Below, piece by piece: positions 62,942 through 64,000 of a DNA stretch of 64,000 nt (its first letter is position 1; every line of letters starts with the position of its first letter). The stretch comes from Bradyrhizobium sp. ISRA430 (lineage in GTDB: Bacteria; Pseudomonadota; Alphaproteobacteria; Rhizobiales; Xanthobacteraceae). The notes under the pieces were generated by a model, which was not told where the DNA came from, searched no databases, and was given only the letters and a program-made list of their open reading frames with translations. The stretch lies in contig NZ_CP094516.1 in the NCBI RefSeq assembly GCF_029909975.1, positions 2,418,001-2,482,000 on the forward strand, read 5' to 3'. A program made the position numbers and the translations under genes.

Positions 62942-63769
62942 CTACTTCTGCGGCCCGGAGAGCGAGATATCGCGCTCGGCGCGGAAGACGTTGCTGTAGA
63001 GATTGGCGATCCACTGCCGGCCGATCTCGGTCTTGTTGAGATAGCCGATCTCGGTCTGGATGTGCGGCGCGACGCTATTCCAATAGAATTGCGGGTAGCG
63101 ATTGACGATATCGGCGGGCGAATCGTAGCCGAGTTGGCGGTTGATGCCGACCTCCTCGAACTCGTAATACAGCGCGTTGGCCTTGCGCAGATAGTTGGGA
63201 TCGCCGAGTTGCCCGATGAAATCGGCGGCGCGCAGGACCGAGGCCTCCTCGTCATACTCCTGCCCTTCGCGGGCGGGAAAGCGCGTTCCCTCGATGGCGC
63301 GGGCGACTCGCTCGCTGTCGATGCCGCGGATCGGCGGCAACCGCCGCCTCACAAAAAGCTTCGACCGGTCAACGTGATACATCATGAGACTGGCATCGGA
63401 TGCACCGCGCGGCAGCGACACCTTGGTCCCCGCCTCGTCGATCAAGAAACCGTCCTCGTCATCCTCCGCGAACAGGCCTCGCACATAGCCGATGTCGTGT
63501 GCGAGGCAGGCGATGAGGACATGAATGTAGTCCTCCGCCGAAAGGTGCGTATGGAGATTGCGTCCCATGAGGATCGCCTGGCCCGCCAGCGTCACCAGCA
63601 TCGTATGCTCGATGTTGTGGTAGAGCGCATCGCTGTTGCCGATGCATTCCAGCGCCGTGCGGGTCGCGCCCTCCAGCACCCTGGCATAGGACTCGTCGTA
63701 CCTGCGACGCATGAACGAGCCCAGTAGCTTCTCCAGGGTTTCGGCCGCCAGTCTCGGTAACGTCAACAT
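62942..63769 (-). CDS. HD-domain phosphohydrolase
   Basis: A 275-residue metal-dependent HD-superfamily protein. Metal ligands are His51 and His55 (YHNIEH), His91-Asp92 (LAHDIGY) and Asp183 (AADFIGQLGD). The first half resembles the 3',5'-cyclic nucleotide phosphodiesterase type (SDALYHNIEHTMLVTLAGQAILMG), so a cyclic nucleotide or dNTP substrate is possible. The ATG at 63769 lacks a strong ribosome-binding site. No sensor domain is attached. Confidence 0.82.
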   Translation of the reverse strand: MLTLPRLAAETLEKLLGSFMRRRYDESYARVLEGATRTALECIGNSDALYHNIEHTMLVTLAGQAILMGRNLHTHLSAEDYIHVLIACLAHDIGYVRGLFAEDDEDGFLIDEAGTKVSLPRGASDASLMMYHVDRSKLFVRRRLPPIRGIDSERVARAIEGTRFPAREGQEYDEEASVLRAADFIGQLGDPNYLRKANALYYEFEEVGINRQLGYDSPADIVNRYPQFYWNSVAPHIQTEIGYLNKTEIGRQWIANLYSNVFRAERDISLSGPQK

Positions 63770-64000
63770 GGATGCAGCCCCGTTGTCGGTGGTGTGTCAC
63801 GCCAACCCCCGACGTCTCGTTTCCCGTCCGCGACGCGGGGGTAGCATAGCCCATCTCGGGCGGGCTCGCCCAAATTCGGGGGCGAAAATACGAAAATATG
63901 TTTATTGCTTTGCCACGCAATGTTGCGCCAGCGATCACGGTCCGCCGGCCTCGGGGACGCGTGAGCCGACCTGCCCGACGGAGGACGACGACACCAAATT
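63770..64000. other. Window end, no gene seen
   Basis: About 230 bp upstream of the HD-domain gene. It has a lower-GC patch near 63885-63925 that may be its promoter region. No frame here has convincing protein character. Confidence 0.5.

Overview
The window looks like chromosomal DNA of Bradyrhizobium or a very close relative. It is GC-rich. It carries a hopanoid locus with the C-2 methylase HpnP flanked by ethanolamine ammonia-lyase genes, an imuA-imuB-dnaE2 mutagenesis cassette, many periplasmic binding-protein and CoA-linked catabolic genes, and dispersed palindromic repeats of the kind common in that genus. I see no rRNA, tRNA, CRISPR array, phage or intact insertion sequence.

Layout. 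1-4.1 kb: heavy-metal RND efflux pump (pump gene cut by the window edge) and its adaptor. 4.3-7.0 kb: a CoA-transferase with unusual domain order, a small membrane protein, an SDR oxidoreductase. 7.3-14.6 kb: SOS mutagenesis operon imuA-imuB-dnaE2 (minus strand) and a divergent UdgX-type uracil-DNA protein, with one LexA-type box between them. 14.7-19.4 kb: PiT phosphate transporter behind a strong 5' hairpin, an M20 amidohydrolase, a GMC oxidoreductase. 19.5-23.1 kb: MacAB-like export system and a small secreted protein. 23.5-26.2 kb: Tat-type phosphoesterase, cupredoxin, ECF sigma factor and zinc-finger anti-sigma factor. 26.3-48 kb: GFA-type protein, then the hopanoid island. 48.2-49.9 kb: chemoreceptor. 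49.9-55.9 kb: a patchy region of small secreted genes, gene remnants and FNR/FixK-type boxes. 55.9-63.8 kb: acyl-CoA dehydrogenase, an amino-acid-type binding protein, HdeD and LapA membrane proteins, Rieske/FAD oxidoreductase with folE, an alpha/beta hydrolase and an HD-domain protein.

How the genes work together. The hopanoid island has the squalene branch (hpnC, hpnD, hpnE), the cyclase (shc), side-chain enzymes (hpnH, hpnG, hpnO), the C-2 methylase (hpnP), the transporter hpnN plus a second RND protein of the same general type, and ispH for isoprenoid precursor supply. hpnP lies between eutB and eutC. It overlaps eutC by four bases and has a candidate EcfG promoter in the gap after eutB.

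Most notable observations: the shared LexA-type operator coupling UdgX to the ImuABC polymerase genes; a multi-stem palindromic repeat sitting in frame inside dnaE2; a hairpin that pairs part of the ribosome-binding site of the phosphate transporter; the eutB-hpnP-eutC arrangement; and two decayed acyl-CoA dehydrogenase tails that each lie next to the same short repeat.
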